A DNA stretch of 64,000 nt from Brevibacterium siliguriense (GTDB lineage Bacteria; Actinomycetota; Actinomycetes; Actinomycetales; Brevibacteriaceae), in assembly GCF_900105315.1 (NCBI RefSeq), contig NZ_LT629766.1:372001-436000 (forward strand). The letters run 5' to 3'. The notes under the pieces were generated by a model. It made no database searches and was not told the origin of the DNA. It saw nothing but the letters and a program-made list of their open reading frames with translations. Below are positions 9,474 through 18,192 of this stretch, one piece after another. A program made the position numbers and the translations under genes. Position 1 is the first letter of the stretch. Each line of letters opens with the position of its first letter.

Positions 9474-9491
9474 TGTCTGGTATCACAGACA
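9474..9491. promoter_or_regulatory. putative operator between Rieske operon and IclR gene
   Basis: TGTCTG-GTATCA-CAGACA is a perfect 6-6-6 inverted repeat in the 236-base divergent spacer. A looser TGTG-N8-CACA pair lies just to the left (about 9439-9454). The position suits binding of the divergent IclR regulator. Inference from symmetry and location only. Confidence 0.45.
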
Positions 9492-9630
9492 CCGAGGGAC
9501 AGTCTCACCGCTCGAGCCGTGGCCCACATGCGCTCGGCTCTCCGCTTACGCTGAGCTGACCGGCCGGAACCGCTGATGCGGTTTTCCGTCCGTGAGGGCA
9601 TCGGAGCCGCCATCGCACCAGGAGGGGTTT

Positions 9631-10425
9631 GTGACTCGTTCTCCGCGCACACCCAGCAGCAAGGTCCCCGCCGCTCACAACGCTCTGCGCATTCTCACCT
9701 TGCTGTCGTCTCGTCATGTTCCGGTCTCCGCTGCATCCATAGCCGCTGCACTCGATCTGCCCCGGTCAACCGTCTATCACCTGCTTGCCGTGCTGATCGA
9801 AAACGGCTTCGCCGTACATCTGGCCGAAGAGCGCAAGTACGGTTTGGGCATCTCCGCGTTCGAACTCAGCTCCTCATATGCGCGGCAGGCCCCACTGTCT
9901 CGGCTCGGAACTCCGATCCTCGCATCCCTTGTCGACACCATCGGAGAGAGCGCCCATCTTGCGGTGCTGCACGGCAGCGACGTCGTCTATGTCGTCGAGG
10001 AGCGAGCCAAGTTCCGTCCGGCATTGGTCACCGAGGTGGGTGTTCGCCTGCCGGCACATCTGACCGCGAGCGGGCGCGCCATCATGTCGGCGATGCCTCC
10101 CGCACAAGTGCGGGCCCTCTATCCGGCAGGATCGACCTTCGTCACCCGCAATGACCGCTTGCCGACGGTCTCGTCGTATTCCGAGCTCAAGGTCATGCTC
10201 AATGAAGTGCGGCAGCGCGGGTTCGCTTTTGAAGACGGCGATGTCACTCCCGACCTGACCACACTGGCCGTTCCGGTCAGGGACCATATGAGGTGGCCTG
10301 CCGCCGCGGTCGCCGTCACCGTTGCCAGCACCGATCTACCCTACGAGAAGCAGCCTGCACTGGTGGCCGCGATCAGCGCCGCTGCCGATGAGCTCTCCCG
10401 AAGAATCTACGGCCAGACAGACTGA
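9631..10425 (+). CDS. IclR-family transcriptional regulator of the Rieske operon
   Basis: 264 residues. Winged HTH (VSAASIAAALDLPRSTVYHLLAVLIENGF) then an IclR effector domain (GESAHLAVLHGSDVVYVVEERA, LPAHLTASGRAIMSAM). GTG at 9631 is preceded by AGGAGGGG and is preferred to an upstream in-frame start at 9592. Divergent from the VanA-like operon, which it most likely controls. The first of the family A hairpins follows the stop codon. Confidence 0.88.
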   Translation: MTRSPRTPSSKVPAAHNALRILTLLSSRHVPVSAASIAAALDLPRSTVYHLLAVLIENGFAVHLAEERKYGLGISAFELSSSYARQAPLSRLGTPILASLVDTIGESAHLAVLHGSDVVYVVEERAKFRPALVTEVGVRLPAHLTASGRAIMSAMPPAQVRALYPAGSTFVTRNDRLPTVSSYSELKVMLNEVRQRGFAFEDGDVTPDLTTLAVPVRDHMRWPAAAVAVTVASTDLPYEKQPALVAAISAAADELSRRIYGQTD

Positions 10426-10432
10426 CGAGTGG

Positions 10433-10490
10433 ACTACCCCACGGCGGCCCAGATACCTCGCGCGAGGTTGCAGAGCCGCCGTCGGGTAGT
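10433..10490. repeat. family A hairpin repeat, copy 1 (bidirectional terminator)
   Basis: Arms ACTACCCCACGGCGGC and GCCGCCGTCGGGTAGT are 16 bp with one mismatch, enclosing a 26-base loop that itself contains CCTCGCGCGAGG. It lies between convergent genes, 8 bases after the IclR stop and 12 bases before the GntR stop. It shares core CACGGCGGCCCAGATACCTCGCG with copy 2 apart from one base. Position and symmetry support two-way termination. Confidence 0.8.
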
Positions 10491-10501
10491 AACTGGCATT
10501 T

Positions 10502-11265
10502 TCAGTCGCCGGAGATCAGGGACATGGAGCTCGGGTTTCCACGGGTGGAGTTCATGGTGAAGCTCGCCTTCCACGGCAGGTACCGGTCATCGGAGGATTC
10601 GATGACATCGCCTCCGGTCGTGAACGCTCGCCGACGCACTCGCAGCAGCGGGGTGCCCACCGGGACCTCGAGAAGAGCGGCATCGTCATCGTTTGCCCCG
10701 ACCGCATCGATCGTGCGGGATGCCCGGTTGATGTCGACGCCCTGGTCGATGAGCTCCTGGTAGATCGAACCCGAATCGGTGTCGAAGGCCAACACGTGCC
10801 GACCGAATTCGAGCGGATAGTTCAGACGTTCGACCATGGCCGGGGCCTCGTCCATGAGCCGCAGCCGAAACACCGACACCACCGGATCGCCCTCGGAGAT
10901 CCGCAGACTCGCCGCGAGCGACTTCTCGGCCGGCTCCCGCGCCACCCGCTGAGTGACTTGGCCGGGAATGATGTCCGAGGCGTGGCACCACTGGGAAAAC
11001 GAGATGACGTCATCGAAGGACTGGGTGAGGACGTTGTCGAGAACGACCGTCCGCCTCCCCGCCCCGAGGAGATCAGCCCCTCCCCACGCAGGGCGGACAT
11101 CGCCTGCCGCACCGGTCCGCGCGAGCTCTCGAACTTCCTCGTCAGCTCCGCCTCGGAGGGCAGCTCATCGCCGGGCTGGAACGAGCCTTCACGGATCGCG
11201 GTGCGCAGGTAGTGCGCGATCTCGTCATGCTGCTGACGGGTGCGGTGCCTCGGCCCGGTAGTCAT
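10502..11265 (-). pseudogene. GntR-family (HutC/UTRA) phosphonate regulator, apparent frameshift
   Basis: The N-terminal part begins at ATG 11265 (AGGAG upstream) with a clear GntR winged helix (DEIAHYLRTAIREGSFQPGD, EAELTRKFESSRGPVRQAMS). The C-terminal UTRA ligand domain (GDPVVSVFRLRLMDEAPAMVERLNYP, ASRTIDAVGA, TPLLRVRRRAF) is in a different frame ending at 10502. The two join at the G-rich tract at about 11060-11085 (minus-strand TCGGGGCGGGGAGGCGGACG): one missing base there restores SGRGRRTVVLDNVL, a normal linker. The whole is 764 nt, not a multiple of three. Either a genuine inactivating mutation, a sequence error in a G-run, or recoding. It is divergent from the phosphonate operon. Confidence 0.75.
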
Positions 11266-11398
11266 GGCTTCACTTCTCCTTCTGCGGTGCTCATTCGGTG
11301 ACTCAGAGGACCGCGACCCGTGGTCGCGGAGTGCTGCCTCGGTGAACTCGGCATGACTTCGCGGGGCCGCAATGTCACGTTCAGGTGAACAGACATCA

Positions 11399-11413
11399 AA
11401 CTTGTACATACAT
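11399..11413. promoter_or_regulatory. putative GntR operator 1 of the phosphonate locus
   Basis: AACTTGTACATACAT contains TGT-N4-ACA symmetry. It matches the site at 12669 at 12 of 15 positions and lies in the divergent spacer between the regulator gene and the FAD oxidoreductase gene. Predicted to bind the neighbouring GntR protein. Confidence 0.5.
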
Positions 11414-11451
11414 ATCTTCATAGTACGGCATATCCCCACGAATATGAGGGA

Positions 11452-12567
11452 ATGCCGACAACAGATCTCATCATCACCGGCTCGGGCATCCTCGGCCTGG
11501 CCACCGCATTCCTCGCCCACCGACAGGGCCGCAGCGTCCATGTCATCGATCGCTCCGACCGCCCCGTGGGCTCGTCCATCCAGAACTTCGGCCACGCCTG
11601 CTTCACCGGACAATCGGATGCCGCGCAGCCGATCACAGCGATTGCTCGCGAAGGCTGGTGCGACGCCGCAACCGCCACTGGGCTCTGGGCCGCCGAGACC
11701 GGAACGTTCATCCCCGCGATGACCGAAGCCGAGCTCGCCGTCCTCGAACAGTTCGCCGCCCATCGCGGCCCCGATCAAGCACGACTGCTCGACTCATCGC
11801 AGATCGCCGAGGCGGTCGGGAACCCCGACCTCGCCGCAATCGGCGGCGCCCATCTGCCGCTGGATATGCGCGTCGATCCCCGCCAGGCAGCCCCGCGAAT
11901 CGCCGCATGGCTGGCCGAGCAGGGCGTCGAGTTCACCTGGAACACGCAGGTCACCGCAGTGGCAGACGGCACCGTGTCGACGACACGCGGGGACTTTCAG
12001 GCCGAACAGGTCGTCGTCTGCCCTGGATATCAGCTCACCAGCCTCTTTCCCGAAATCGCCGAAACCCACGAGGTCCGCGTCTGCTCGCTCGTAATGTCGC
12101 TCATCGAGGCCCCGCGATCTTTCCCGACCGGCTTCGCGATGCTCACCGGCACCTCCCTGGCCCGCTACGACGGATTCGCAGCGATGCCCGGCGCCGAGGC
12201 GCTGCGCCACGACCTCGACGAACGGGAACCGGAGTTGCGCGACTGCATTGCGAACCTCATGGTCACCGACATTCCGCAGGGCCTGCTCATCGGCGATTCA
12301 CACGCCTACGACCTCAGCCCCGAACCGTTCATCGACGAGAGGATCGGCGACCTTCTGCTCGATCGGGCCACTTCGGTGCTCGGAATCGAGAGCCCGCGCG
12401 TGCGGCAGCGATGGCTGGGCATGTACGCCGACAGCCCGACGACGAACCTCGTCCTCGAGCGCCCGGATGAGCGCACGAGCGTCGCCGTCGTCGCCTCGGG
12501 GATCGGCATGACGCTGTCCTTCGGCATCGCCGACCTCATCCTCTCCGGCGGCACCGCCGACATCTGA
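11452..12567 (+). CDS. FAD-dependent oxidoreductase of a phosphonate catabolism cluster (TIGR03364-like)
   Basis: 371 residues of the DAO/glycine-oxidase fold. The N-terminal FAD motif is DLIITGSGILGLATAFLA (GxGxxG at about 11-16), and a C-terminal strand VAVVASGIGMTLSFGIADLIL closes the fold. Proteins of this type are known beside phosphonate ABC transporters and phosphonatase-like hydrolases, and are thought to oxidise an amino-phosphonate or its N-methyl derivative; the exact reaction is not established here. ATG 11452 has GAGGGA directly upstream. First gene of a plus-strand operon, 197 bases before phnD. Confidence 0.82.
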   Translation: MPTTDLIITGSGILGLATAFLAHRQGRSVHVIDRSDRPVGSSIQNFGHACFTGQSDAAQPITAIAREGWCDAATATGLWAAETGTFIPAMTEAELAVLEQFAAHRGPDQARLLDSSQIAEAVGNPDLAAIGGAHLPLDMRVDPRQAAPRIAAWLAEQGVEFTWNTQVTAVADGTVSTTRGDFQAEQVVVCPGYQLTSLFPEIAETHEVRVCSLVMSLIEAPRSFPTGFAMLTGTSLARYDGFAAMPGAEALRHDLDEREPELRDCIANLMVTDIPQGLLIGDSHAYDLSPEPFIDERIGDLLLDRATSVLGIESPRVRQRWLGMYADSPTTNLVLERPDERTSVAVVASGIGMTLSFGIADLILSGGTADI

Positions 12568-12668
12568 GGCGACTTCCCCTCCGACGGATTCGGTGACCGC
12601 CGCCACGATACGTCGGGGTAACTCCGAACCGACCGTGAAGTTGTCATGTCCAGTCGGTGAACTACCCC

Positions 12669-12683
12669 AAGTTGTATAGACAT
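12669..12683. promoter_or_regulatory. putative GntR operator 2 upstream of phnD
   Basis: AAGTTGTATAGACAT carries TGT-N4-ACA dyad symmetry and resembles the site at 11399. It lies 82 bases before the phnD start, suggesting a second regulated promoter inside the cluster. Inference from similarity and position. Confidence 0.5.
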
Positions 12684-12764
12684 TAGACGATGGCCTCGGC
12701 ACGATGGACGAGAACGAACATCACTGCGCTTCCGTCGCACCGCTCTTCGAAAGGCAACCCTGCC

Positions 12765-13703
12765 ATGACCTCCCTCTCCCGCTCCACAGCGGTCCGCACC
12801 TTCACCGCCGGCCTCCTCGCCCTTCCTCTGCTCGCCGCCTGCGGCAGCTCCGGAGGAAACGGTGACGACACGATCACCTTCGCCGCCGTCCCCGCCGAGT
12901 CCTCCTCGACGCTCGAGTCCTCCTTCGAGAACGTCACGAAGCTGCTCGAGGAGGAGACCGGGAAGAAGGTCGAATTCCAGAACGCCTCGGACTATGCCGC
13001 CGTCGTCGAGGGCATGCGCGCCGGCCAGATCGACGCCGCCTCGTTCGGCCCCTTCGCCTATGTCATCGCCAAGGACTCCGGCATCAACATCGAACCGGCC
13101 GCGGCACCGACGAACGACAAGTCCAAGGATCCCGCCTACACCTCGCTGGCCTATGTGAAGAAGGGCTCCGACGTCAAGGACTTGAAGGACCTCAAGGGCA
13201 AGAAGGTCTGTTTCGTCGATGCTGCCTCGACTTCGGGCTACCTCGTGCCGATGAAGGGCCTCCAGGACGAGGGCATCGACATGGACAAGGACCTCGAACC
13301 GGTGATGTCCGGCGGCCACGACGCCTCGCTGCTGTCGCTGAACTCCGGCGACTGCGATGTCGCCTTCGCCCACGACGCCATGCTCACCACCCTCGAGAAG
13401 TCGGGCCAGGTGGAGGCGGGCAGCCTCGAGCCGGTCTGGGAATCCGACCCGATCACCGAGGACCCGATCGCGGTGAACAAGGACTCTCTCGACGCCGATA
13501 CGGCCACGAAGATCACGACGATCCTGCGCGAGAAGGCCAATGTTCCGTCCATGGTCGAGGCCGGAATCTGCGACTCCGAGGACGACTGCGTCCTGCCCGA
13601 GGAGATCACCTACGGCTACAAGGAAGTCTCCGACGCAGACTTCGATTCGATCCGCGACATCTGCGACGCCACCCAAGCCGATGCCTGCAAGAACATCGGC
13701 TGA
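12765..13703 (+). CDS. phnD: phosphonate ABC transporter substrate-binding lipoprotein PhnD
   Basis: 312 residues. Lipoprotein signal peptide ends LPLLAAC-GSS (Cys about residue 26), after ATG 12765; a longer frame to 12690 would spoil the signal and has no ribosome binding site. Mature part is a type II periplasmic-binding fold with FGPFAYVIA, GKKVCFVDAASTSGYLVP and GDCDVAFAHDAML, the pattern of PhnD/phosphite-binding proteins. It delivers phosphonate at the outer face of the membrane to PhnCE. Three cysteines in the C-terminal half may form a disulfide. Confidence 0.92.
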   Translation: MTSLSRSTAVRTFTAGLLALPLLAACGSSGGNGDDTITFAAVPAESSSTLESSFENVTKLLEEETGKKVEFQNASDYAAVVEGMRAGQIDAASFGPFAYVIAKDSGINIEPAAAPTNDKSKDPAYTSLAYVKKGSDVKDLKDLKGKKVCFVDAASTSGYLVPMKGLQDEGIDMDKDLEPVMSGGHDASLLSLNSGDCDVAFAHDAMLTTLEKSGQVEAGSLEPVWESDPITEDPIAVNKDSLDADTATKITTILREKANVPSMVEAGICDSEDDCVLPEEITYGYKEVSDADFDSIRDICDATQADACKNIG

Positions 13704-13708
13704 GAAAG

Positions 13709-14569
13709 ATGACGACTATGACACACTCACACCCCACCCCGACCACGCCTGAACTCCAAAGGGAGATCGACTCCATCTATTCCGTCCAACTCGACCATGT
13801 CACGAAGGACTTCGGCGGCGGAGTGCTCGGCCTCGACAACGTCAACCTCGGATTCCGCACCGGCGGAATCAGCGTCCTCCTCGGCCTCTCCGGCTCGGGC
13901 AAATCCACCCTCTTGCGCCACATCAACGGACTGCACACCCCCACCTCGGGGCGGGTGCGCGTCCTCGGTGAGGACATGGACCGGCTGCGCCGATCCGAAT
14001 TGAAGGCCGTACGCCGCGACATCGGCGTCATCTTCCAGTCCTTCAACCTCGTCGGGCCGATGTCCGTGCTCGAGAACGTCTGCGCCGGGGCGCTGGGATC
14101 GCTGCGCGGACCGCGGATCACCCTGATGATGTACCCGAAGGCCATCCGTCGCGAAGCGCTGGAGAAGCTCGATCGTGTCGGTCTGGCCGACCGCGCCTAC
14201 CAGCGCGCCGACACCCTCTCCGGCGGTCAGCAGCAGCGCGTCGCGATCGCCCGCGCGCTCATGCAGCACCCGAAGGTGCTGCTCGCCGATGAGCCGGTCG
14301 CCTCTCTCGACCCGGTATCGGCCCGCGACGTCATCGACCTGCTGCGGCAGATCTCCGCCGAGGACGAGCTCACCGTCATCGCCTCCCTGCACCAGGTGCA
14401 GCTGGCCATCGATTTCGCCGACCGGATCATCGGTCTGCGCACCGGCCGAGTCGTCCTCGACCGTGAAACCGCCGGGCTCAGCGCCGAGGAGGCCTCGCAG
14501 ATCTACTCGAGCGTGTCCGGAATGGACACCGCCGCCGAGGCGGCCGCCCGGGTGGGAGCCACCCGATGA
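13709..14569 (+). CDS. phnC: phosphonate ABC transporter ATPase PhnC
   Basis: 286 residues with Walker A GLSGSGKST, Q-loop (VIFQSFNLV), signature LSGGQQQRVAIARAL, Walker B VLLADEPVASLD and a switch His in SLHQVQ. The motif set is that of PhnC-type importers. Start at ATG 13709, five bases after the phnD stop; ATG 13718 is an alternative. Its stop overlaps the phnE start by ATGA. The C-terminal tail (MDTAAEAAARVGATR) carries a copy of the CGCCGAGGCGGC repeat at 14533. Confidence 0.93.
   Translation: MTTMTHSHPTPTTPELQREIDSIYSVQLDHVTKDFGGGVLGLDNVNLGFRTGGISVLLGLSGSGKSTLLRHINGLHTPTSGRVRVLGEDMDRLRRSELKAVRRDIGVIFQSFNLVGPMSVLENVCAGALGSLRGPRITLMMYPKAIRREALEKLDRVGLADRAYQRADTLSGGQQQRVAIARALMQHPKVLLADEPVASLDPVSARDVIDLLRQISAEDELTVIASLHQVQLAIDFADRIIGLRTGRVVLDRETAGLSAEEASQIYSSVSGMDTAAEAAARVGATR
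14533..14544 (+). repeat. CGCCGAGGCGGC 12-mer in phnC
   Basis: Exact copy within the Ala-rich C-terminal tail of PhnC. Confidence 0.6.
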
Positions 14570-16245
14570 GTATCCTGGTCGACCGCCAGGCTCCCGCCGT
14601 CGCGGACCCGCCCCGGCCCCGTCCGTCGGGGAACTCCACCGTGGCTGCCATCGTGCTCATCGGCCTCACCGTCGCCGGGGCCTGGTCGGTGTGGTCTCTC
14701 GGCATCGATATCGCCACGATCGCCTCGTCATTCGACAATGCCGTGGGGTTCTTCTCCCGCATCGTCCCGCTCGACTTCCCGGCGTTCGGTGAGACCGTCT
14801 CGCTTGTCGTCGAGACCTTGGCGATCGTGTTCTTGGCGACTCTGCTCTCCGTCGTGCTGTCGATCCCCGTCGCCCTCTTCGCCGCTCGTCCCACCCGGAG
14901 GGGTCGCGGTTCGCAGTGGACTGCGCGCACGCTCATCGTGCTGGCCAGAGCGATTCCCGATCTCGTGCTCGCCATCGTGTTCCTGCGGATGTTCGGCCTC
15001 GGCGCCACTGCCGGCATCATCGCCATGGGCATCCATTCAGTGGGGATGATCGGCAAGCTCTACGCCGATGCCATCGAAGAGCTCGACGACGGACCCCGCG
15101 AATCGATCGAGGCTCTCGGCGGCAGCCGCTCCCAGCAGATCCTCACCGCGATCCCGCAGACGCTCATGCCGCAGCTCATCGCCACGGCTCTGCACCGCTT
15201 CGACATCAACCTGCGCACCTCGGTGCTGCTCGGCTATGTCGGTGTCGGCGGAATCGGTCTGGCCATCGCGGACTCCCTGCGCACGCTGGACTACCAGCGC
15301 GGGATGGCGCTGGCGGTCATCGTGCTCATCCTGTGCATCGTCATCGAACTCGTCTCCGGATCCATCCGGGCCGCGCTCATGGCCTCGACGGGGGCGAAGA
15401 TCACCGGCGGCACCTGGGTCGACCGGATGTTCAATCGGGACCGGATCGCGGGTGCCGGCGATCTCAGCCTCACCCCACCGTGGAGCGTGGCACGGTTCCG
15501 TCGCTTCGCCTCGGCGGCGGTGCTCATCGTCCTCACGGTCGCCGCCCTGTGGAGGGTGGACGTGTCATGGTCGGCCCTGGCCGCGGGTCTGCTCGACCTG
15601 CCGCAGACCGTGAGCCTGTTCTTCCCACCGTCGACCGGCGGGACGCTTGCCAACCTCGTCGAGCAGCTGCTCGTCACCATCCAGATCTCGCTGGCGGCGA
15701 CGTTCATCGGGGCGATCCTCGCGGTTCCCATCGGCATCCTCGCCGCCCGCAATGTCGTGGCGAACCGAGCGGTGCACAAGACGTTCCGGGTCCTCATCGT
15801 CATCGTCCGCGGAATCCCCGAACTCATCCTCGCGATCATCTTCGTCGTCATCTCCGGACTCGGCGAGGTGGCCGGAACCCTGGCCCTGTCCATCGGTGCC
15901 ATCGGCCTGCTCTCGAAGCTCATTGCCGACTCCATTGAGGAAACGGACCTCCAGGTCCAAGAGGCGGTGCGCGCCACCGGATCCGGTGAAGCGCAGGTGT
16001 TCTTCTCCGCCACCCTTCGGCAGGCGGCACCGGCGTTCGTCGCCCACATCATGTACTTACTCGACACGAACATCCGCTCGGCCACCCTGCTCGGCGTCGT
16101 CGGCGCCGGAGGCATCGGATTCCTGCTGCTCAATGCCTCGCGGGTCAACCAGTTCGATGTCGTGACGATGGTGCTCATCCTCATGGTCGCCGTCGTCCTT
16201 GCTGTCGAAGCCCTGTCCATGTGGCTGCGCCGAGCCGTGCGCTGA
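14566..16245 (+). CDS. phnE: phosphonate ABC transporter permease, double-length PhnE
   Basis: 559 residues, about twice the usual PhnE. Two complete BPD_transp_1 permease domains are fused: the first about residues 70-270 (EAA loop EALGGSRSQQILTAIPQTLMPQL) and the second about 350-555 (EAVRATGSGEAQVFFSATLRQAAP). Each has a following GVGGIG or GAGGIG turn. Thus one polypeptide can supply both transmembrane halves of the importer that elsewhere come from PhnE1/PhnE2 or a homodimer. Overlaps phnC by four bases. Confidence 0.93.
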   Translation: MSILVDRQAPAVADPPRPRPSGNSTVAAIVLIGLTVAGAWSVWSLGIDIATIASSFDNAVGFFSRIVPLDFPAFGETVSLVVETLAIVFLATLLSVVLSIPVALFAARPTRRGRGSQWTARTLIVLARAIPDLVLAIVFLRMFGLGATAGIIAMGIHSVGMIGKLYADAIEELDDGPRESIEALGGSRSQQILTAIPQTLMPQLIATALHRFDINLRTSVLLGYVGVGGIGLAIADSLRTLDYQRGMALAVIVLILCIVIELVSGSIRAALMASTGAKITGGTWVDRMFNRDRIAGAGDLSLTPPWSVARFRRFASAAVLIVLTVAALWRVDVSWSALAAGLLDLPQTVSLFFPPSTGGTLANLVEQLLVTIQISLAATFIGAILAVPIGILAARNVVANRAVHKTFRVLIVIVRGIPELILAIIFVVISGLGEVAGTLALSIGAIGLLSKLIADSIEETDLQVQEAVRATGSGEAQVFFSATLRQAAPAFVAHIMYLLDTNIRSATLLGVVGAGGIGFLLLNASRVNQFDVVTMVLILMVAVVLAVEALSMWLRRAVR

Positions 16246-16342
16246 GCAGCCTGTCACCATTCGCACCTGCCCATCGTCTGCATGGGCGACACAGAGCCCA
16301 CCGACTCAGTTGGGCGACACCGTCAAGAGAAAGAGAATCGAC

Positions 16343-17035
16343 ATGACTGAACTCGCCGTCTTCGACATGGCCGGAACCACCATCGACGAACGTGACGAGG
16401 TCTACCGCGTGCTGCGCGAGGCCACCGAACGGGAGGGCGCGGACTACTCCGATGAGGTCTTCCAGAAGTGGATGGGCACGGAGAAGCACTGGGCGATCGA
16501 GAATCTGCTCCGCCTCGGCGGGGTCGAGGTCACCGAGGAAGTCCACGAGCGAGCCTGGCAGTGGTTCCGCGCCGAACTGCGCGAGACCTACACCCAGAAT
16601 CCTCCGCGGCCTCTGCCCGGGATCGAGGAGGCCCTGTCGACTCTGCGGGAGCGAGGGATCAAGGTGGGCCTGACCACCGGGTTCTCCCGTGAGATCGCCG
16701 ACCTCATCCTCTCCACCATGGGCTGGGAGCAGGGTCGAATCTTCGACGTCTCCGTCACCGGCGACGAGGTGCCCGCGGGACGTCCGGCCCCGGACATGAT
16801 CAACACGGTCATGGAAACGGTCGGGGTCACCGACCGCGCGGCCGTTGTCAGCGTCGGAGATACCTCGGCGGATGTGGAGTCGGCGCTGAGCGCCGAGGTC
16901 ACGGCCGTGGGTGTCCTCACCGGACACCTCAGCCGGGAGGATTTCGCGGCGGAGGGCGCACACTTCGTCCTCGACTCCGTCGCGGACCTGCCAGCGGCCC
17001 TCGCAGAGCAGGAGACCGCGGTGGTCGCGAAGTGA
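16343..17035 (+). CDS. phosphonatase-like HAD hydrolase
   Basis: 230 residues. HAD motif I is FDMAGTTID (nucleophile Asp8), the DMAGTT form typical of phosphonoacetaldehyde hydrolase PhnX and its relatives. Motif II lies in VGLTTGFS, motif III region is GRPAPDMI, and motif IV VSVGDTSADVESAL. The cap domain (residues about 20-90) lacks an obvious Schiff-base lysine in PhnX position that I can fix by eye, so this fits the PhnX-like group found with FAD oxidoreductases rather than classical PhnX. ATG 16343 follows AAGAGAAAGAG. Its stop overlaps the next start as GTGA. Confidence 0.85.
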   Translation: MTELAVFDMAGTTIDERDEVYRVLREATEREGADYSDEVFQKWMGTEKHWAIENLLRLGGVEVTEEVHERAWQWFRAELRETYTQNPPRPLPGIEEALSTLRERGIKVGLTTGFSREIADLILSTMGWEQGRIFDVSVTGDEVPAGRPAPDMINTVMETVGVTDRAAVVSVGDTSADVESALSAEVTAVGVLTGHLSREDFAAEGAHFVLDSVADLPAALAEQETAVVAK

Positions 17036-18126
17036 CATCGACGATCCCCGATTCGACGACGACCGCGCCCCCATTGACGTTGCCCGGCACCGAGGCGGCC
17101 GATCATGGCCGTGCAAACGCTCAGCCGTTTGCCCAGGTATGGACCGGAGGTTCGGTTTTCGAGCTCCGCACATTCGACCGCCCGCGGCTGGCACCCGGTG
17201 AGAGTCTGGTTCGGCTGACCGCGGCCACGGTGTGCGGGTCCGACCGGCATACCGTCAGCGGGCGTCGGTCGGGGGCGTGTCCCTCGGTGCTCGGTCACGA
17301 GGGCGTCGGCATCGTCGAGGAGACGCGCGGGAATGTGCCCGTCGGGTCTCGTGTGGTCTTCTCGGTCACCTCGGTGTGCGGGAGATGCCGGAACTGTCGG
17401 CGCGGGCTGAGCGCGAAATGCACCTCGGTGCGCAAGGTCGGCCACGAATCGGCCGAGTCGGATTGGGCGCTGTCGGGCACCTATGCCAGCCATATCCATC
17501 TGCCGTCCGGCGTGGCCATGGTCCCGGTGCCGGATTCGCTGCCCGACGGGGTGGCGGCGACGGCCGGGTGCGCCGTGGCCACGGTGATGGCGATGGTCGA
17601 GGCCGCTGGCGACTTTTCCGGTCGTCGGGTGTTCGTCAACGGCATCGGGATGCTCGGGCTCACCGCGGTCGGGGCCGCTCTGGCCCGTGGCGCCGCCGAG
17701 GTCATCGCCGCCGATCCGCACCCGGACCGTCGCGGCTTGGCCGACCGGGCCGGGGCGACCCGGTCGGTTGAGCCGGGCACGGAGATCGATGATGTCGACG
17801 TCGCACTCGAGCTCTCGGGTACCGAGGCGGGGGTGCGATCGTGCATCGACTCACTGGGCATCGGCGGGACCGTGGTGCTCGCCGGCAGCGTGACTCCCGG
17901 GCCGCAGCTGTCGATCGATCCCGAGCAGATGGTGCGCGGATGGCGCACGATCACCGGAGTCCACAATTTCGAACCCCACCACTTGGCCGAGGCCGTGGAT
18001 TTCTTGGCTGCCGACGGTGCAGCACTGCCGTGGGAGGACATCCTAGGCGGTCCGGTCCCTTTAACGGATCTGCCGCACGAGTTCCGGGCCCCGACAAAAG
18101 CCCTCCGCACAATCACCACCCCCTAA
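17032..18126 (+). CDS. zinc-dependent alcohol dehydrogenase of phosphonate clusters (HpnZ-like)
   Basis: 364 residues, medium-chain dehydrogenase. Catalytic zinc region VCGSDRH and GHEGVGIVEE; four-cysteine structural zinc loop CGRCRNCRRGLSAKC; Rossmann motif VNGIGMLGLTAVGAA. Its place at the end of a PhnCDE/HAD/FAD cluster matches the proposed phosphonate-catabolism dehydrogenase HpnZ. GTG start at 17032 overlaps the HAD stop. The first 35 residues form a loose extension. The stop codon is inside the left arm of the family A hairpin copy 2. Confidence 0.87.
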   Translation: MTSTIPDSTTTAPPLTLPGTEAADHGRANAQPFAQVWTGGSVFELRTFDRPRLAPGESLVRLTAATVCGSDRHTVSGRRSGACPSVLGHEGVGIVEETRGNVPVGSRVVFSVTSVCGRCRNCRRGLSAKCTSVRKVGHESAESDWALSGTYASHIHLPSGVAMVPVPDSLPDGVAATAGCAVATVMAMVEAAGDFSGRRVFVNGIGMLGLTAVGAALARGAAEVIAADPHPDRRGLADRAGATRSVEPGTEIDDVDVALELSGTEAGVRSCIDSLGIGGTVVLAGSVTPGPQLSIDPEQMVRGWRTITGVHNFEPHHLAEAVDFLAADGAALPWEDILGGPVPLTDLPHEFRAPTKALRTITTP

Positions 18127-18192
18127 TTACTACGTGACGGCGGCCCAGATACCTCGCGCCAGGTTGCTGGGCCGCCGTCAGGTAGTAATTAG
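18123..18192. repeat. family A hairpin repeat, copy 2 (contains both stop codons)
   Basis: A 26-bp left arm (18123-18148) pairs with 18167-18192 with one mismatch; the loop is 18 bases. The TAA of the dehydrogenase gene (18124-18126) and the TAA of the convergent aldolase gene (18189-18191) both lie within the arms. Core ACGGCGGCCCAG and CTGGGCCGCCGT are shared with copy 3. Acts presumably as a two-way terminator. Confidence 0.85.

Noticed and set aside
12306..13676. Minus-strand frame of about 450 codons opposite phnD
   Set aside because: Antisense to phnD, which has clear signal peptide and family motifs.
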